DNA of 64,000 bases from Streptomyces sp. NBC_00525 (GTDB lineage Bacteria; Actinomycetota; Actinomycetes; Streptomycetales; Streptomycetaceae), in assembly GCF_036346595.1 (NCBI RefSeq), contig NZ_CP107834.1, positions 3,906,001 to 3,970,000 of the forward strand. The letters run 5' to 3'. Shown here in pieces: positions 38,061-48,567 of this stretch (positions are counted from its first letter, which is position 1; every line of letters begins with the position of its first letter). The position numbers were made by a program, and so were the translations under genes. The notes beneath the pieces were generated by a model that was not told where the DNA came from, ran no database searches, and saw only the letters and a list, made by a program, of their open reading frames with translations.

Positions 38061-39460
38061 CCGCCTTCGCTCAACTGGCCGCGGCACCGCACGGTTCGGT
38101 GCTCGCCGCCGAGGACCTGTCGATGTTCGGCAACGACCCCTGGTGGCTCGTCGTCATCAAGGCCGTGTTCTGCTTCGCGTTCCTGATGGTGACCGTGCTC
38201 TTCTCCATCGTGTGGGAGCGCAAGGTCGTTGCCTGGATGCAGCTGCGCATCGGCCCCAACCGGCACGGCCCCTGGGGCATGCTCCAGTCGCTGGCCGACG
38301 GCATCAAGCTGATGCTCAAGGAAGACGTCATCGTCAAGCGCGCGGACAAGGTCGTCTACGTCCTCGCCCCGATCGTCGCCGCCATCCCGGCGTTCATGGC
38401 CATCGCGGTCATCCCGTTCGGCCCGGCCGACAACCAGGTCTCGATCTTCGGCCACCGTACGGCGATGCAGCTCACCGACCTGCCGATCGCGATGCTGTAC
38501 ATCCTCGCGGTGGCCTCGGTCGGCATCTACGGCATCGTGCTGGCCGGCTGGTCGTCCGGCTCGACCTATCCGCTGCTCGGCGGGCTGCGCTCCTGCGCGC
38601 AGATGATCTCGTACGAGATCGCGATGGGCGCCGCGTTCGCGTCGGTGTTCCTCTACTCCGGGTCGATGTCCACGTCGAAGATCGTGGAGGCGCAGGAGGA
38701 CCGCTGGTTCATCATCCTGCTGCCGGTCTCCTTCATCATCTACATCGTCACGATGGTCGGTGAGACCAACCGCGCCCCGTTCGACATGCCGGAGTCCGAG
38801 GGCGACCTCGTCGGCGGCTTCAACACCGAGTACTCGTCGATCAAGTTCGCGATGTTCATGCTCGCCGAGTACGTCAACATGGTCACCGTCGCCGCCGTCT
38901 CCACCACCCTGTTCCTGGGCGGCTGGCGGGCCCCGTGGCCGATCAGCACCTTCTGGGAGGGCGCGAACCAGGGCTGGTGGCCGATGCTCTGGTTCGTCGT
39001 CAAGGTCCAGCTGCTGCTGTTCTTCTTCATCTGGCTGCGCGGCACCCTGCCCCGCGTCCGCTACGACCAGCTGATGAAGCTCGGCTGGAAGGTCCTGATC
39101 CCGGTCTCCGTCCTCTGGCTGATGCTGGTCGCGACGGTGCGGGCGCTGCGCAACGAGGGCTACGACTTCTCGAAGATCCTGCTCTACGTGGCCGGTGCCG
39201 TGATCGCGATCCTGCTGATCTCCTTCGTCGCCGACATCTTCCGCGACAAGAAGGAGAAGGCCGCAGCGGCCGCGGCGGAGCCCGAGCCGGCGTTCGACCC
39301 GATGGCGGGCGGATTCCCGGTGCCGCCGCTGCCCGGACAGACCCTGCCGCCGGTGCCGAGGCGCAGGCCGCGCCGCGAGCGGGAGCTCGTTGTCAGTGGT
39401 GGCGTGGATACTCAGAGTGACGGAAATCCGAGTGACGGAAAGGAGGCCGACGGTGTCTGA
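38057..39460 (+). CDS. nuoH: NADH-quinone oxidoreductase subunit H, with long C-terminal tail
   Basis: The 467-residue membrane subunit forms the quinone tunnel. Family landmarks are [47 protein letters not shown] and [20 protein letters not shown]. Usual bacterial NuoH is ~325-345 residues. Here about 70 residues beyond the last helix form a Lys/Ala/Pro/Arg-rich cytoplasmic tail. The tail end contains a small direct repeat (GAGTGACGGAAA, 39415 and 39430) and overlaps the nuoI start by 8 bases. Confidence 0.96.
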   Translation: MTAFAQLAAAPHGSVLAAEDLSMFGNDPWWLVVIKAVFCFAFLMVTVLFSIVWERKVVAWMQLRIGPNRHGPWGMLQSLADGIKLMLKEDVIVKRADKVVYVLAPIVAAIPAFMAIAVIPFGPADNQVSIFGHRTAMQLTDLPIAMLYILAVASVGIYGIVLAGWSSGSTYPLLGGLRSCAQMISYEIAMGAAFASVFLYSGSMSTSKIVEAQEDRWFIILLPVSFIIYIVTMVGETNRAPFDMPESEGDLVGGFNTEYSSIKFAMFMLAEYVNMVTVAAVSTTLFLGGWRAPWPISTFWEGANQGWWPMLWFVVKVQLLLFFFIWLRGTLPRVRYDQLMKLGWKVLIPVSVLWLMLVATVRALRNEGYDFSKILLYVAGAVIAILLISFVADIFRDKKEKAAAAAAEPEPAFDPMAGGFPVPPLPGQTLPPVPRRRPRRERELVVSGGVDTQSDGNPSDGKEADGV

Positions 39461-40157
39461 ACTGCCTGATTCGCCGGGGTCCAAGAGGCCGGCGAAGTCC
39501 ACCGGGCCTACGGGGTCGGCGTCCTCGCAGTCCTCCCAGTCCTCGGAGGACAAGTTCCTGAATCCGGTGGCCGGCTTCGGCGTGACCTTCAAGGCCATGT
39601 TCAAGAAGCGGCTGACGGAGCAGTATCCGGAGACGCCGAAGGTGACGGCGCCCCGCTTCCACGGCCGCCACCAGCTCAACCGCCATCCGGACGGGCTGGA
39701 GAAGTGCGTCGGCTGCGAGCTGTGCGCCTGGGCCTGTCCGGCCGACGCGATCTACGTGGAGGGCGCGGACAACACCGACGAGGAGCGCTACTCGCCGGGG
39801 GAGCGCTACGGCCGCGTCTACCAGATCAATTACGCGCGCTGCATCCTGTGCGGACTGTGCATCGAGGCGTGCCCGACCCGCGCGCTCACGATGACCAACC
39901 AGTTCGAGCTCGCCAACACCACCCGCGAGAGCCTCATCTACACCAAGGACGAGCTGCTCGCGGGCCTGGAGGAAGGCATGGTCGACAGCCCGCACGCGAT
40001 CTTCCCCGGCACGGACGAGCAGGACTACTACCGGGGCCTGGTCACCGAGGCCGCCCCCGGTACGGAGCGTCAGGTCGCCGTGTCCAAGGGCGAGAAGCCG
40101 ACCGACGAGGCCGGCGGGGACCGCGGCGCCGCGCAGGAGCAGGAGGTGGACGCATGA
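39453..40157 (+). CDS. nuoI: NADH-quinone oxidoreductase subunit I
   Basis: The 234-residue subunit carries clusters N6a and N6b through two 8Fe-ferredoxin motifs: [12 protein letters not shown] (about 89-100) and [12 protein letters not shown] (about 130-141). A Ser-rich N-terminal stretch precedes the amphipathic membrane-contact helix, and an acidic C-terminal tail follows. GTG 39453 has a strong AGGAGG site inside the end of nuoH. The end overlaps nuoJ by four bases (ATGA). Confidence 0.96.
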   Translation: MSELPDSPGSKRPAKSTGPTGSASSQSSQSSEDKFLNPVAGFGVTFKAMFKKRLTEQYPETPKVTAPRFHGRHQLNRHPDGLEKCVGCELCAWACPADAIYVEGADNTDEERYSPGERYGRVYQINYARCILCGLCIEACPTRALTMTNQFELANTTRESLIYTKDELLAGLEEGMVDSPHAIFPGTDEQDYYRGLVTEAAPGTERQVAVSKGEKPTDEAGGDRGAAQEQEVDA

Positions 40158-40981
40158 CCGGCCTGGCCGCAGCGGCCTCACAGACCTCGACCGGCGAGGC
40201 CGTCCAGTTCTGGGTGCTCGGCACGATCGCCGTGATCGGCGCCCTGTCCACGGTGCTGTTGAAGAGGGCGGTGCACAGCGCGCTGAGCCTCGCCGGGACG
40301 ATGATCATCCTGGCGGTGTTCTACCTCGCCAACGGCGCCTACTTCCTCGGCATCGTGCAGATCGTCGTCTACACCGGCGCGATCATGATGCTGTTCCTCT
40401 TCGTGGTCATGCTCGTCGGTGTCACCGCGGCGGACTCGCTCAAGGAGACGCTCAAGGGCCAGCGCTGGCTGGCCGCCGGATGCGGCCTCGGCTTCGGCGT
40501 CCTGCTGATCGCCGGTATCGGCAACGCCTCGCTGACGACGTTCAGCGGCCTGGGCACCGCCAACACCGCGCACGGCGGAAACGTGGAGGGGCTCGCCAGC
40601 CTCATCTTCACCAAGTACGTCTTCGCCTTCGAGATCACCGGCGCCCTGCTGATCACCGCCACGGTCGGCGCGATGGTGCTCACGCACCGCGAGCGCACCG
40701 AACGCGCCAAGACCCAGCGGGAACTGTCCGAGGAGCGCGTGCGGAGCAACCACCTCCCGCCGCTGCCCGCCCCCGGTGTCTACGCCCGGCACAACGCCGT
40801 GGACATCGCGGGCCTGCTCCCCGACGGCACCCCGTCCGAGCTGACCGTCATGGGAACGCTGCGCAAGCGCGGCCAGATGCGTGACGTGTCCCAGGAATCA
40901 CTGGCCGGCCTCAAGGCACTGGAGCAGCGCTCCGGTGAGCGGCTGGGCCGGGACACCGAAGAAGAGGAGGTCGCCAAGTGA
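40154..40981 (+). CDS. nuoJ: NADH-quinone oxidoreductase subunit J
   Basis: The 275-residue membrane subunit has five transmembrane helices within about residues 15-190. The family segment [24 protein letters not shown] contains the conserved helix with a π-bulge. The last ~85 residues form a hydrophilic actinobacterial extension ([18 protein letters not shown] onward). ATG 40154 overlaps nuoI. GTG of nuoK overlaps the stop. Confidence 0.95.
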   Translation: MTGLAAAASQTSTGEAVQFWVLGTIAVIGALSTVLLKRAVHSALSLAGTMIILAVFYLANGAYFLGIVQIVVYTGAIMMLFLFVVMLVGVTAADSLKETLKGQRWLAAGCGLGFGVLLIAGIGNASLTTFSGLGTANTAHGGNVEGLASLIFTKYVFAFEITGALLITATVGAMVLTHRERTERAKTQRELSEERVRSNHLPPLPAPGVYARHNAVDIAGLLPDGTPSELTVMGTLRKRGQMRDVSQESLAGLKALEQRSGERLGRDTEEEEVAK

Positions 40982-41277
40982 ATCCGGTCAACTACCTCTA
41001 TCTCGCCGCCCTGCTGTTCACCATCGGCGCGGCGGGGGTGCTGATCCGGCGGAACGCGATCGTGGTGTTCATGTGCGTGGAGCTGATGCTCAACGCCTGC
41101 AACCTCGCGTTCGTCACCTTCTCCCGTATGCACGGCAACCTCGACGGCCAGATCATCGCCTTCTTCACGATGGTCGTCGCCGCCGCGGAGGTCGTGGTCG
41201 GGCTCGCGATCATCGTGTCGCTGTTCCGTTCCCGCCACTCGGCCTCGGTCGACGACGCCAGCCTGATGAAGTTGTAA
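40978..41277 (+). CDS. nuoK: NADH-quinone oxidoreductase subunit K
   Basis: The 99-residue membrane subunit has three helices and the two conserved intramembrane glutamates in [13 protein letters not shown] and [12 protein letters not shown], which belong to the proton-coupling axis. GTG 40978 overlaps the nuoJ stop by four bases. Confidence 0.96.
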   Translation: MNPVNYLYLAALLFTIGAAGVLIRRNAIVVFMCVELMLNACNLAFVTFSRMHGNLDGQIIAFFTMVVAAAEVVVGLAIIVSLFRSRHSASVDDASLMKL

Positions 41278-41291
41278 GGGGCGCTTGAACT

Positions 41292-43187
41292 GTGGAGAAC
41301 CTCATTGCGCTGCTCGTCGCGGCGCCCCTGCTCGGGGCAGCGGTGCTGCTCTGCGGTGGCCGGCGCCTCGACCGCGCCGGGCACTGGCTCGGCACCCTGC
41401 TCGCCGCCGCCTCGTTCGTCGTGGCCGTGGTGCTCTTCGCCGACATGCTCGGCCGGGGCGCCGAGGACCGCGCGCTGCACCAGAAGCTGTTCAGCTGGGT
41501 GCCCGTCGAGGGCTTCCAGGCCGACCTGGCCTTCCAGCTCGACCAGCTGTCGATGACCTTCGTCCTGCTGATCACCGGTGTGGGCACGCTGATCCACATC
41601 TACTCGATCGGCTACATGGAGCACGACGAGCGCCGGCGCCGCTTCTTCGGCTATCTCAACCTGTTCCTCGCGGCGATGCTGATCCTGGTCATCGCCGACA
41701 ACTACCTGCTGCTGTACCTCGGGTGGGAGGGCGTCGGTCTCGCGTCGTACCTGCTCATCGGCTTCTGGCAGCACAAGCCCAGCGCGGCCACCGCCGCCAA
41801 GAAGGCGTTCCTGGTCAACCGCGTCGGCGACATGGGCCTGTCGATCGCGATCATGCTGATGTTCACCACCTTCGGCACGTTCGCCTTCGGCCCCGTCCTG
41901 GAGTCGGCCGGTGAGGCGAGCGAGGGCAAGCTGACGGCCATCGGCCTGATGCTGCTGCTCGCCGCCTGCGGCAAGTCGGCCCAGGTGCCGCTGCAGTCCT
42001 GGCTCGGCGACGCGATGGAGGGCCCGACCCCGGTCTCCGCCCTCATCCACGCCGCCACCATGGTCACCGCGGGCGTCTACCTCGTCGTCCGCTCCGGCGC
42101 CATCTTCAACGGCGCCCCGGACGCGCAGATGGTCGTCGTGATCGTCGGCGCGGTCACGCTGCTGTTCGGTGCGATCGTCGGTTGCGCGAAGGACGACATC
42201 AAGAAGGCCCTCGCCGGTTCCACGATGTCGCAGATCGGCTACATGATCCTGGCCGCCGGGCTCGGCCCCATCGGCTACGTCTTCGCGATCATGCACCTGG
42301 TGACGCACGGCTTCTTCAAGGCCGGGCTCTTCCTCGGCGCCGGTTCGGTCATGCACGGCATGAACGACGAGGTGGACATGCGGAAGTTCGGCGGCCTGCG
42401 GAAGTACATGCCGGTCACTTTCATCACCTTCGGCCTCGGCTACCTCGCGATCATCGGCTTCCCCGGCCTGTCCGGCTTCTTCTCCAAGGACAAGATCATC
42501 GAGGCGGCCTTCGCCAGGGGCGGCACCGAGGGCTGGATTCTCGGCTCCGTCGCCCTGCTGGGCGCCGCGATCACCGCGTTCTACATGACGCGCGTGATGC
42601 TGCTGACCTTCTTCGGCGAGAAGCGCTGGCAGCCCGACGCCGAGGGCAACGCGCCGCATCCGCACGAGTCCCCGAAGTCCATGACCATCCCGATGATCGT
42701 GCTGGCCTTCGGCTCGGTCTTCGCCGGTGGCTTCTTCTCCATCGGGGACCGCTTCCTGCACTGGCTGGAGCCGGTCACCGGCCACGACCACGGGGACGCC
42801 CCGATCGGCGCGGCCACCGTCACCGCCGCCACCATGGTGGTGCTCGTCGTCGGTGTCGCCATCGCCTGGGCGATGTACGGCCGCAAGCCGGTTCCGGTGA
42901 CCGCCTCGCGCGGCTCGCTCCTCACCCGCGCCGCGCGCCGCGACCTCCTCCAGGACGACTTCAACCACGTGGTCCTGGTCCGCGGCGGCGAGCACCTCAC
43001 CCGCTCCCTGGTCTACGTCGACCACACCCTGGTCGACGGTGTCGTCAACGGCACCGCCGCCGCCATGGGCGGGCTCTCCGGCCGGCTGCGCAAACTGCAG
43101 AACGGCTACGTCCGCTCCTACGCGGTCTCGATGTTCGGCGGTACGGCGGTTCTCATCGCCGCGACCCTGCTGATGAGGGCGGTCTGA
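41292..43187 (+). CDS. nuoL: NADH-quinone oxidoreductase subunit L (proton pump)
   Basis: The 631-residue antiporter-like subunit has [52 protein letters not shown] core motifs and [21 protein letters not shown] long C-terminal lateral helix region ends at [15 protein letters not shown] 41292 lies 14 bases after nuoK and is not overlapped, unlike most junctions in this operon. Confidence 0.96.
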   Translation: MENLIALLVAAPLLGAAVLLCGGRRLDRAGHWLGTLLAAASFVVAVVLFADMLGRGAEDRALHQKLFSWVPVEGFQADLAFQLDQLSMTFVLLITGVGTLIHIYSIGYMEHDERRRRFFGYLNLFLAAMLILVIADNYLLLYLGWEGVGLASYLLIGFWQHKPSAATAAKKAFLVNRVGDMGLSIAIMLMFTTFGTFAFGPVLESAGEASEGKLTAIGLMLLLAACGKSAQVPLQSWLGDAMEGPTPVSALIHAATMVTAGVYLVVRSGAIFNGAPDAQMVVVIVGAVTLLFGAIVGCAKDDIKKALAGSTMSQIGYMILAAGLGPIGYVFAIMHLVTHGFFKAGLFLGAGSVMHGMNDEVDMRKFGGLRKYMPVTFITFGLGYLAIIGFPGLSGFFSKDKIIEAAFARGGTEGWILGSVALLGAAITAFYMTRVMLLTFFGEKRWQPDAEGNAPHPHESPKSMTIPMIVLAFGSVFAGGFFSIGDRFLHWLEPVTGHDHGDAPIGAATVTAATMVVLVVGVAIAWAMYGRKPVPVTASRGSLLTRAARRDLLQDDFNHVVLVRGGEHLTRSLVYVDHTLVDGVVNGTAAAMGGLSGRLRKLQNGYVRSYAVSMFGGTAVLIAATLLMRAV

Positions 43188-43191
43188 TCAC

Positions 43192-44763
43192 ATGTCCTTT
43201 CCCCTCCTGACAGCGACGGCGGCGCTCCCGGCGATCGGCGCCGTCGCCACCGCCGCCGTCCCGGCGGCCCGGCGCACCGCGGCCAAATGGCTCGCGCTGG
43301 CCTTCTCGCTGGGCACGCTCGTCCTCGCGGGCATCGCGCTCGCCCGCTTCGAGCCCGGCGGCGACCGCTTCCAGCTCACCGAATCGCACGCCTGGATCAA
43401 GGACTTCGGCGTCCGCTACGAACTGGGCGTGGACGGCATCGGGGTGGCGCTCATGGCGCTCACCGCGCTGCTGATCCCCTTCGTCATCCTGGCCGGCTGG
43501 CACGACGCCGACGACCTGGAGACGAAGTCCTCGCGCTGGCGCCCCACCCAGGGCTTCTTCGCCCTGATCCTGATGGTGGAAGCGATGGTGATCCTCTCCT
43601 TCGAGGCCACCGACGTCTTCCTCTTCTACATCCTGTTCGAAGCCATGCTCATCCCGATGTACTTCCTCATCGGCGGCTTCGGCGACCGGGCGCACTCCGG
43701 CAGCGACGAGAACGCGGCGGCGCAGCGCTCGTACGCCGCGGTCAAGTTCCTCCTGTACAACCTGGCCGGCGGGCTGATCATGCTGGCCGCGGTGATCGGG
43801 CTGTACGTGGTCGCGGGCTCGTTCTCGCTCTCCGAGATCGCCGAGGCCCGCGCCAACGGCTCGCTCTCCATGTCGACCAGCACCGAGCGGTGGCTGTTCC
43901 TCGGGTTCTTCTTCGCCTTCGCGGTGAAGGCCCCGCTGTGGCCGCTGCACACCTGGCTGCCCAACGCCATGGGCGAGGCCACGTCCCCGATCGCGGTGCT
44001 GCTCACCGCCGTCGTGGACAAGGTCGGCACGTTCGCGATGCTCCGCTTCTGCCTCCAGCTGTTCCCGGAGGCCAGCAAGTGGGCGACGCCGGTGATCCTG
44101 GTCCTGGCGCTGATCAGCATCATCTACGGGGCGCTGCTCGCGGTCGGCCAGCGCGACATCAAGCGGCTGATCGCCTACGCGTCCATCTCGCACTTCGGGT
44201 TCATCGTGCTCGGCATCTTCGCGATGACCAGCCAGGGCCAGTCGGGCGCGACGCTGTACATGGTCAACCACGGCCTCTCGACGGCCGCGCTGATGCTGGT
44301 GGCGGGCTTCCTGATCACCCGGCGCGGCTCCCGGCTCATCGCCGACTACGGCGGGGTGCAGAAGGTGGCCCCGGTGCTCGCCGGCACCTTCCTGATCGGC
44401 GGACTGGCCACGCTGTCGCTGCCGGGGCTCGCCCCGTTCGTCAGTGAGTTCCTGGTCCTGGTCGGCGCGTTCGCCGCGTATCCGGCGGTCGGCATCGTCG
44501 CCACGGTCGGCATCGTGCTCGCCGCGCTCTACGTCCTGGTGCTCTACCAGCGCACCATGACGGGCCCGGTCAAGGCCGAGGTGCAGGGCATGACGGACCT
44601 CAAGGTCCGTGAGCTGGTCGTGGTCGTCCCGCTGATCGCGCTGCTGCTGTTCCTGGGTGTCTACCCGAAGCCGCTGACCGACATCGTCAACCCGGCGGTC
44701 CAGCACACCATGTCGGACGTACAGAAGAAGGACCCCCAGCCCGAGGTGGAGGCCGCCAAGTGA
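43192..44763 (+). CDS. nuoM: NADH-quinone oxidoreductase subunit M (proton pump)
   Basis: The 523-residue antiporter-like membrane subunit has LFYILFEAMLIPMYFLIGGFG with the key glutamate, the LPNAMGEATSPIAVLLTAVVDKVG core and GQRDIKRLIAYASISHFGFI. ATG 43192 lies four bases after nuoL. The TGA overlaps the nuoN GTG. Confidence 0.96.
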   Translation: MSFPLLTATAALPAIGAVATAAVPAARRTAAKWLALAFSLGTLVLAGIALARFEPGGDRFQLTESHAWIKDFGVRYELGVDGIGVALMALTALLIPFVILAGWHDADDLETKSSRWRPTQGFFALILMVEAMVILSFEATDVFLFYILFEAMLIPMYFLIGGFGDRAHSGSDENAAAQRSYAAVKFLLYNLAGGLIMLAAVIGLYVVAGSFSLSEIAEARANGSLSMSTSTERWLFLGFFFAFAVKAPLWPLHTWLPNAMGEATSPIAVLLTAVVDKVGTFAMLRFCLQLFPEASKWATPVILVLALISIIYGALLAVGQRDIKRLIAYASISHFGFIVLGIFAMTSQGQSGATLYMVNHGLSTAALMLVAGFLITRRGSRLIADYGGVQKVAPVLAGTFLIGGLATLSLPGLAPFVSEFLVLVGAFAAYPAVGIVATVGIVLAALYVLVLYQRTMTGPVKAEVQGMTDLKVRELVVVVPLIALLLFLGVYPKPLTDIVNPAVQHTMSDVQKKDPQPEVEAAK

Positions 44764-46424
44764 GCGCAACAGCTGTCCACAGTCTGTGGACGACGGCGAG
44801 CGGGGTGACGACCTTCGCCGCGGACAAGAAGTTCGAGGCCCCGGTCATCGAGTACACCCAGCTGGCCCCGATCCTGATCGTGGTCGGGGTCGCCGTCCTC
44901 GGGGTCCTGGTCGAGGCATTCGTGCCGCGCCGCGCCCGGTACCACACCCAGCTCTTCCTGACCGTGGCCGCGCTGGTCGCCGCGTTCGCCGCGGTGGTCG
45001 GCCTGGCGACCGACGGTTACGCGACGACGAAGGCGCAGCTCGCCGCGATGGGCGCCATCGCGGTGGACGGGCCCTCGCTGTTCCTCCAGGGCCTCATCCT
45101 GCTGACGTCCCTGGTCGCCGTCTTCACCTTCGCCGAACGGCGGCTCGACCCCGAGTCGCACGGCAGCCGCGTGGACTCCTTCGCCGCGCAGGCCGCGTCC
45201 GTGCCCGGCAGCGACAGCGAGAAGGCCGCCGTCCGGGCCGGGTTCACCACCACCGAGGTCTTCCCGCTGGTGCTGTTCTCGGTGGCCGGCATGCTGGTCT
45301 TCCCGGCGGCCAACGACCTGCTGACGCTGTTCGTGGCCCTGGAAGTGTTCTCGCTGCCGCTCTACCTCCTGTGCGCCGTCGCCCGCCGCAAGCGGCTGAT
45401 GTCGCAGGAAGCGGCCGTGAAGTACTTCCTGCTCGGCGCGTTCTCCTCGGCGTTCCTGCTGTTCGGCATCGCCCTCCTCTACGGGTACGCGGGCTCCGTC
45501 TCGTACGCCCGCATCGCCGAGGTGGTCGACGGCTCGATCCAGCAGATCGACCCGGTGCTCGCCGACACCATGGGCAACGACACGCTGCTGCTCATCGGCG
45601 GCGCGATGATCCTGACCGGCCTGCTCTTCAAGGTCGGCGCCGTCCCGTTCCACATGTGGACCCCGGACGTCTACCAGGGCGCCCCGACGCCGGTCACCGG
45701 CTTCATGGCCACGGCCACCAAGATCGCCGGGTTCGGCGCGCTGCTGCGCCTGCTGTACGTGGTGGTGCCGGGCCTCACCTGGGACCTGCGGCCGGTCATG
45801 TGGGGCGTCGCCATCCTCACGATGGTGGGCGGCGCGGTCGTCGCGGTCACCCAGACCGACATCAAGCGGCTGCTGGCCTACTCCTCGATCGTGCACGCCG
45901 GGTTCATCCTGGCCGGTGTGATCGCGGCCACCCCGGAGGGCATCTCGTCCGTCCTCTTCTACCTCGTCACGTACTCCTTCGTGACGGTCGGCGCCTTCGC
46001 CGTCGTCACCCTGGTGCGGGACGCGGGCGGCGAGGCGACGCACCTGTCGAAGTGGGCCGGGCTGGGCCGCCGCTCGCCGCTGGTCGCCGCGGTCTTCGCG
46101 GTGTTCCTGCTGGCCTTCGCCGGTATCCCGCTGACCTCGGGCTTCTCCGGCAAGTTCGCGGTGTTCAAGGCGGCGGCGGACGGCGGCGCGAGCGGCCTGG
46201 TCGTGGTCGGTGTGATCTCCTCGGCGATCGCCGCGTTCTTCTACATCCGGGTCATCGTGCTGATGTTCTTCAGCGAGCCGAAGGCGGACGGCCCCACGGT
46301 CGCCGTCCCGTCCCCGCTGACGATGACCACGATCGCGATCGGCGTCGCCTTCACGGTGGTGCTGGGCGTGGCCCCGCAGTACTTCCTGGACCTGGCGAGC
46401 CAGGCCGGGGTGTTCGTGAGGTAA
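44760..46424 (+). CDS. nuoN: NADH-quinone oxidoreductase subunit N (proton pump)
   Basis: The 554-residue antiporter-like subunit closes the operon. Motifs are EVFSLPLYLLCAVARR, PFHMWTPDVYQGAPTPVTGFM and TQTDIKRLLAYSSIVHAGFIL. GTG 44760 overlaps the nuoM stop. The first codons include a 17-bp inverted repeat of a DnaA-box-like sequence (44775-44791). A strong hairpin follows the stop at 46442-46492. Confidence 0.96.
   Translation: MSATAVHSLWTTASGVTTFAADKKFEAPVIEYTQLAPILIVVGVAVLGVLVEAFVPRRARYHTQLFLTVAALVAAFAAVVGLATDGYATTKAQLAAMGAIAVDGPSLFLQGLILLTSLVAVFTFAERRLDPESHGSRVDSFAAQAASVPGSDSEKAAVRAGFTTTEVFPLVLFSVAGMLVFPAANDLLTLFVALEVFSLPLYLLCAVARRKRLMSQEAAVKYFLLGAFSSAFLLFGIALLYGYAGSVSYARIAEVVDGSIQQIDPVLADTMGNDTLLLIGGAMILTGLLFKVGAVPFHMWTPDVYQGAPTPVTGFMATATKIAGFGALLRLLYVVVPGLTWDLRPVMWGVAILTMVGGAVVAVTQTDIKRLLAYSSIVHAGFILAGVIAATPEGISSVLFYLVTYSFVTVGAFAVVTLVRDAGGEATHLSKWAGLGRRSPLVAAVFAVFLLAFAGIPLTSGFSGKFAVFKAAADGGASGLVVVGVISSAIAAFFYIRVIVLMFFSEPKADGPTVAVPSPLTMTTIAIGVAFTVVLGVAPQYFLDLASQAGVFVR
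44775..44791. repeat. Opposed DnaA-box-like inverted repeat in the nuoN start
   Basis: GTCCACAG and CTGTGGAC flank a single T. Each arm resembles the Streptomyces DnaA box core TGTCCACA. It lies at codons 6-11 of nuoN and may be coincidental. Confidence 0.35.
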
Positions 46425-46441
46425 CCGCGCGGCCGTACGGG

Positions 46442-46492
46442 AACGCCGGACGGGCTTGGCACCCTTGGGGGAAGTCAAGCCCGTCCGGCGTT
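46442..46492 (+). terminator. Terminator of the nuo operon
   Basis: Perfect 17-bp arms at 46442-46458 and 46476-46492 with a 17-nt loop lie 17 bases after the nuoN stop. Confidence 0.85.
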
Positions 46493-46568
46493 GTCACAGG
46501 CGGCGCTTATGGTGGCAGGGAGAGCGCTGGACGCAGCGGGAGCGGTGCGGTACCGGGGGAACAGAGCG

Positions 46569-48554
46569 ATGAGCGGGACGGGCGTGACGGACATGACCAT
46601 CGACGGGACCACGGGCGGGGCGGCCGCCGCGGCCGAGAGCGAGGCGCGGCGCACGCTGCACCGCGTCTTCGGTTACGAGGCGTTCCGCGGCGAGCAGGAG
46701 GCGATCGTCGACCACGTGGTGGCCGGTGGGGACGCCGTCGTGCTCATGCCCACCGGCGGCGGCAAGTCCCTCTGCTACCAGATCCCGGCCCTGGTCCGGC
46801 GCGGCACCGGCGTCGTGATCTCCCCGCTGATCGCCCTCATGCAGGACCAGGTGGACGCGCTGCGGGCGCTCGGCGTGCGGGCCGGCTTCATCAACTCCAC
46901 GCAGGACTTCGACGAGCGCCGCTCGATGGAGGCCCAGTTCGTCGCCGGCGAGCTGGACCTGCTCTACCTCGCCCCGGAACGGCTGCGCCTCGACACCACG
47001 CCGGCGCTGCTGGCGCGCGGCGAGGTCTCCGTCTTCGCGATCGACGAGGCGCACTGCGTCGCCCAGTGGGGCCACGACTTCCGCCCCGACTACCTCGCCC
47101 TGTCCGTCCTCGGCGAGCGCTGGCCGGACGTCCCGCGCATCGCCCTGACGGCCACCGCGACGAACGCCACGCACCAGGAGATCACCCAGCGCCTCGGCAT
47201 GCCCGACGCGAAGCACTTCGTGGCCAGCTTCGACCGGCCCAACATCCAGTACCGCATCGTCGGCAAGGCGGACCCGAAGAAGCAGCTGCTCTCCTTCCTC
47301 AAGGAGGAGCACACCGGGGACGCGGGCATCGTCTACTGCCTGTCCCGCGCGTCCACGGAGAAGACCGCCGAGTATCTCTGCCGCAACGGCATCGAGGCCG
47401 TCCCGTACCACGCGGGGCTCGACGCCGGGACGCGCGCGGCCCACCAGTCCCGCTTCCTGCGCGAGGAGGGCCTGGTCGTCGTGGCGACGATCGCCTTCGG
47501 CATGGGCATCGACAAGCCGGACGTCCGCTTCGTCGCCCACCTGGACCTGCCCAAGTCCGTCGAGGGCTACTACCAGGAGACCGGCCGGGCCGGCCGTGAC
47601 GGCGCCCCGTCCACGGCGTGGATGGCGTACGGCCTCCAGGACGTCGTCCAGCAGCGCAAGCTCATCCAGGGCGGCGAGGGCGACGAGGCCTTCCGCCGCC
47701 GGGCCGCCGCCCATCTGGACTCGATGCTGGCCCTGTGCGAGACCGCGCAGTGCCGCCGGGCCCAGCTCCTCACGTACTTCGGTCAGGAACCGGCCGCCGC
47801 CTCCTGCGGCAACTGCGACACCTGCCTCACCCCGCCCGAGACCTGGGACGGCACGGTGGCCGCGCAGAAGCTGCTCTCCGCCGTGGTCCGCCTCAAGCGC
47901 GAGCGGAACCAGAAGTTCGGGGCCGGCCAGATCGTCGACATCCTGCTCGGCCGCCGCACGGCGAAGGTCATCCAGTTCGACCACGACCAGCTCTCGGTGT
48001 TCGGCATCGGTGAGGAGCTGAGCGAGGCGGAGTGGCGCGGTGTGGTCCGCCAGCTCCTCGCCCAGGGCCTCCTGGCCGTCGAGGGCGAGTACGGCACGCT
48101 GGTCCTCACGGAGGCGAGCGGCGCGGTCCTGGGCCGGGAGCGCGAGGTCCAGCTCCGCAAGGAGCCGAAGAAGCCGGCCGCCTCCCGGTCCTCGTCCGGC
48201 CGGGGCGAGCGCAAGCCCAAGGCGGCGGTCGCCGCGGATCTCCCCGAGACGGCCGTCCCGGTCTTCGAGGCCCTGCGCGCCTGGCGCGGCGCCCAGGCCA
48301 AGGAGCTGGGCCTCCCGGCCTATGTGATCTTCCACGACGCGACCCTGCGCGAGATCGCCACGGTCCGCCCGACGACGCTCGGCGAGCTGGGCGGCATCAG
48401 CGGCCTGGGCGAGAAGAAGCTGGCGACGTACGGCGAAGCGGTGCTGGAGGTGCTGTCCGGCCTCGCCGCGGACACCCCGGACACCCCGGCCCCCGCCGCT
48501 CCCGCTCACGACGCCGAGTTCGGCTGGGACGAGGAGCCCCCGGAGTACGAGTGA
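46569..48554 (+). CDS. recQ: ATP-dependent DNA helicase RecQ
   Basis: The 661-residue superfamily 2 helicase has full RecQ layout: Walker [17 protein letters not shown] box [16 protein letters not shown], helicase C-terminal motif [11 protein letters not shown], zinc-binding cysteines ([15 protein letters not shown]), an RQC winged helix (about 445-530) and an HRDC domain (about 570-645). It unwinds recombination and stalled-fork intermediates 3'-5'. ATG 46569 was chosen because the helicase core starts about 30 residues later and 46491 lacks support. It converges with the fumarylacetoacetase gene across 13 bp. Confidence 0.94.
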   Translation: MSGTGVTDMTIDGTTGGAAAAAESEARRTLHRVFGYEAFRGEQEAIVDHVVAGGDAVVLMPTGGGKSLCYQIPALVRRGTGVVISPLIALMQDQVDALRALGVRAGFINSTQDFDERRSMEAQFVAGELDLLYLAPERLRLDTTPALLARGEVSVFAIDEAHCVAQWGHDFRPDYLALSVLGERWPDVPRIALTATATNATHQEITQRLGMPDAKHFVASFDRPNIQYRIVGKADPKKQLLSFLKEEHTGDAGIVYCLSRASTEKTAEYLCRNGIEAVPYHAGLDAGTRAAHQSRFLREEGLVVVATIAFGMGIDKPDVRFVAHLDLPKSVEGYYQETGRAGRDGAPSTAWMAYGLQDVVQQRKLIQGGEGDEAFRRRAAAHLDSMLALCETAQCRRAQLLTYFGQEPAAASCGNCDTCLTPPETWDGTVAAQKLLSAVVRLKRERNQKFGAGQIVDILLGRRTAKVIQFDHDQLSVFGIGEELSEAEWRGVVRQLLAQGLLAVEGEYGTLVLTEASGAVLGREREVQLRKEPKKPAASRSSSGRGERKPKAAVAADLPETAVPVFEALRAWRGAQAKELGLPAYVIFHDATLREIATVRPTTLGELGGISGLGEKKLATYGEAVLEVLSGLAADTPDTPAPAAPAHDAEFGWDEEPPEYE

Positions 48555-48567
48555 GCCGGCCGCCCCG

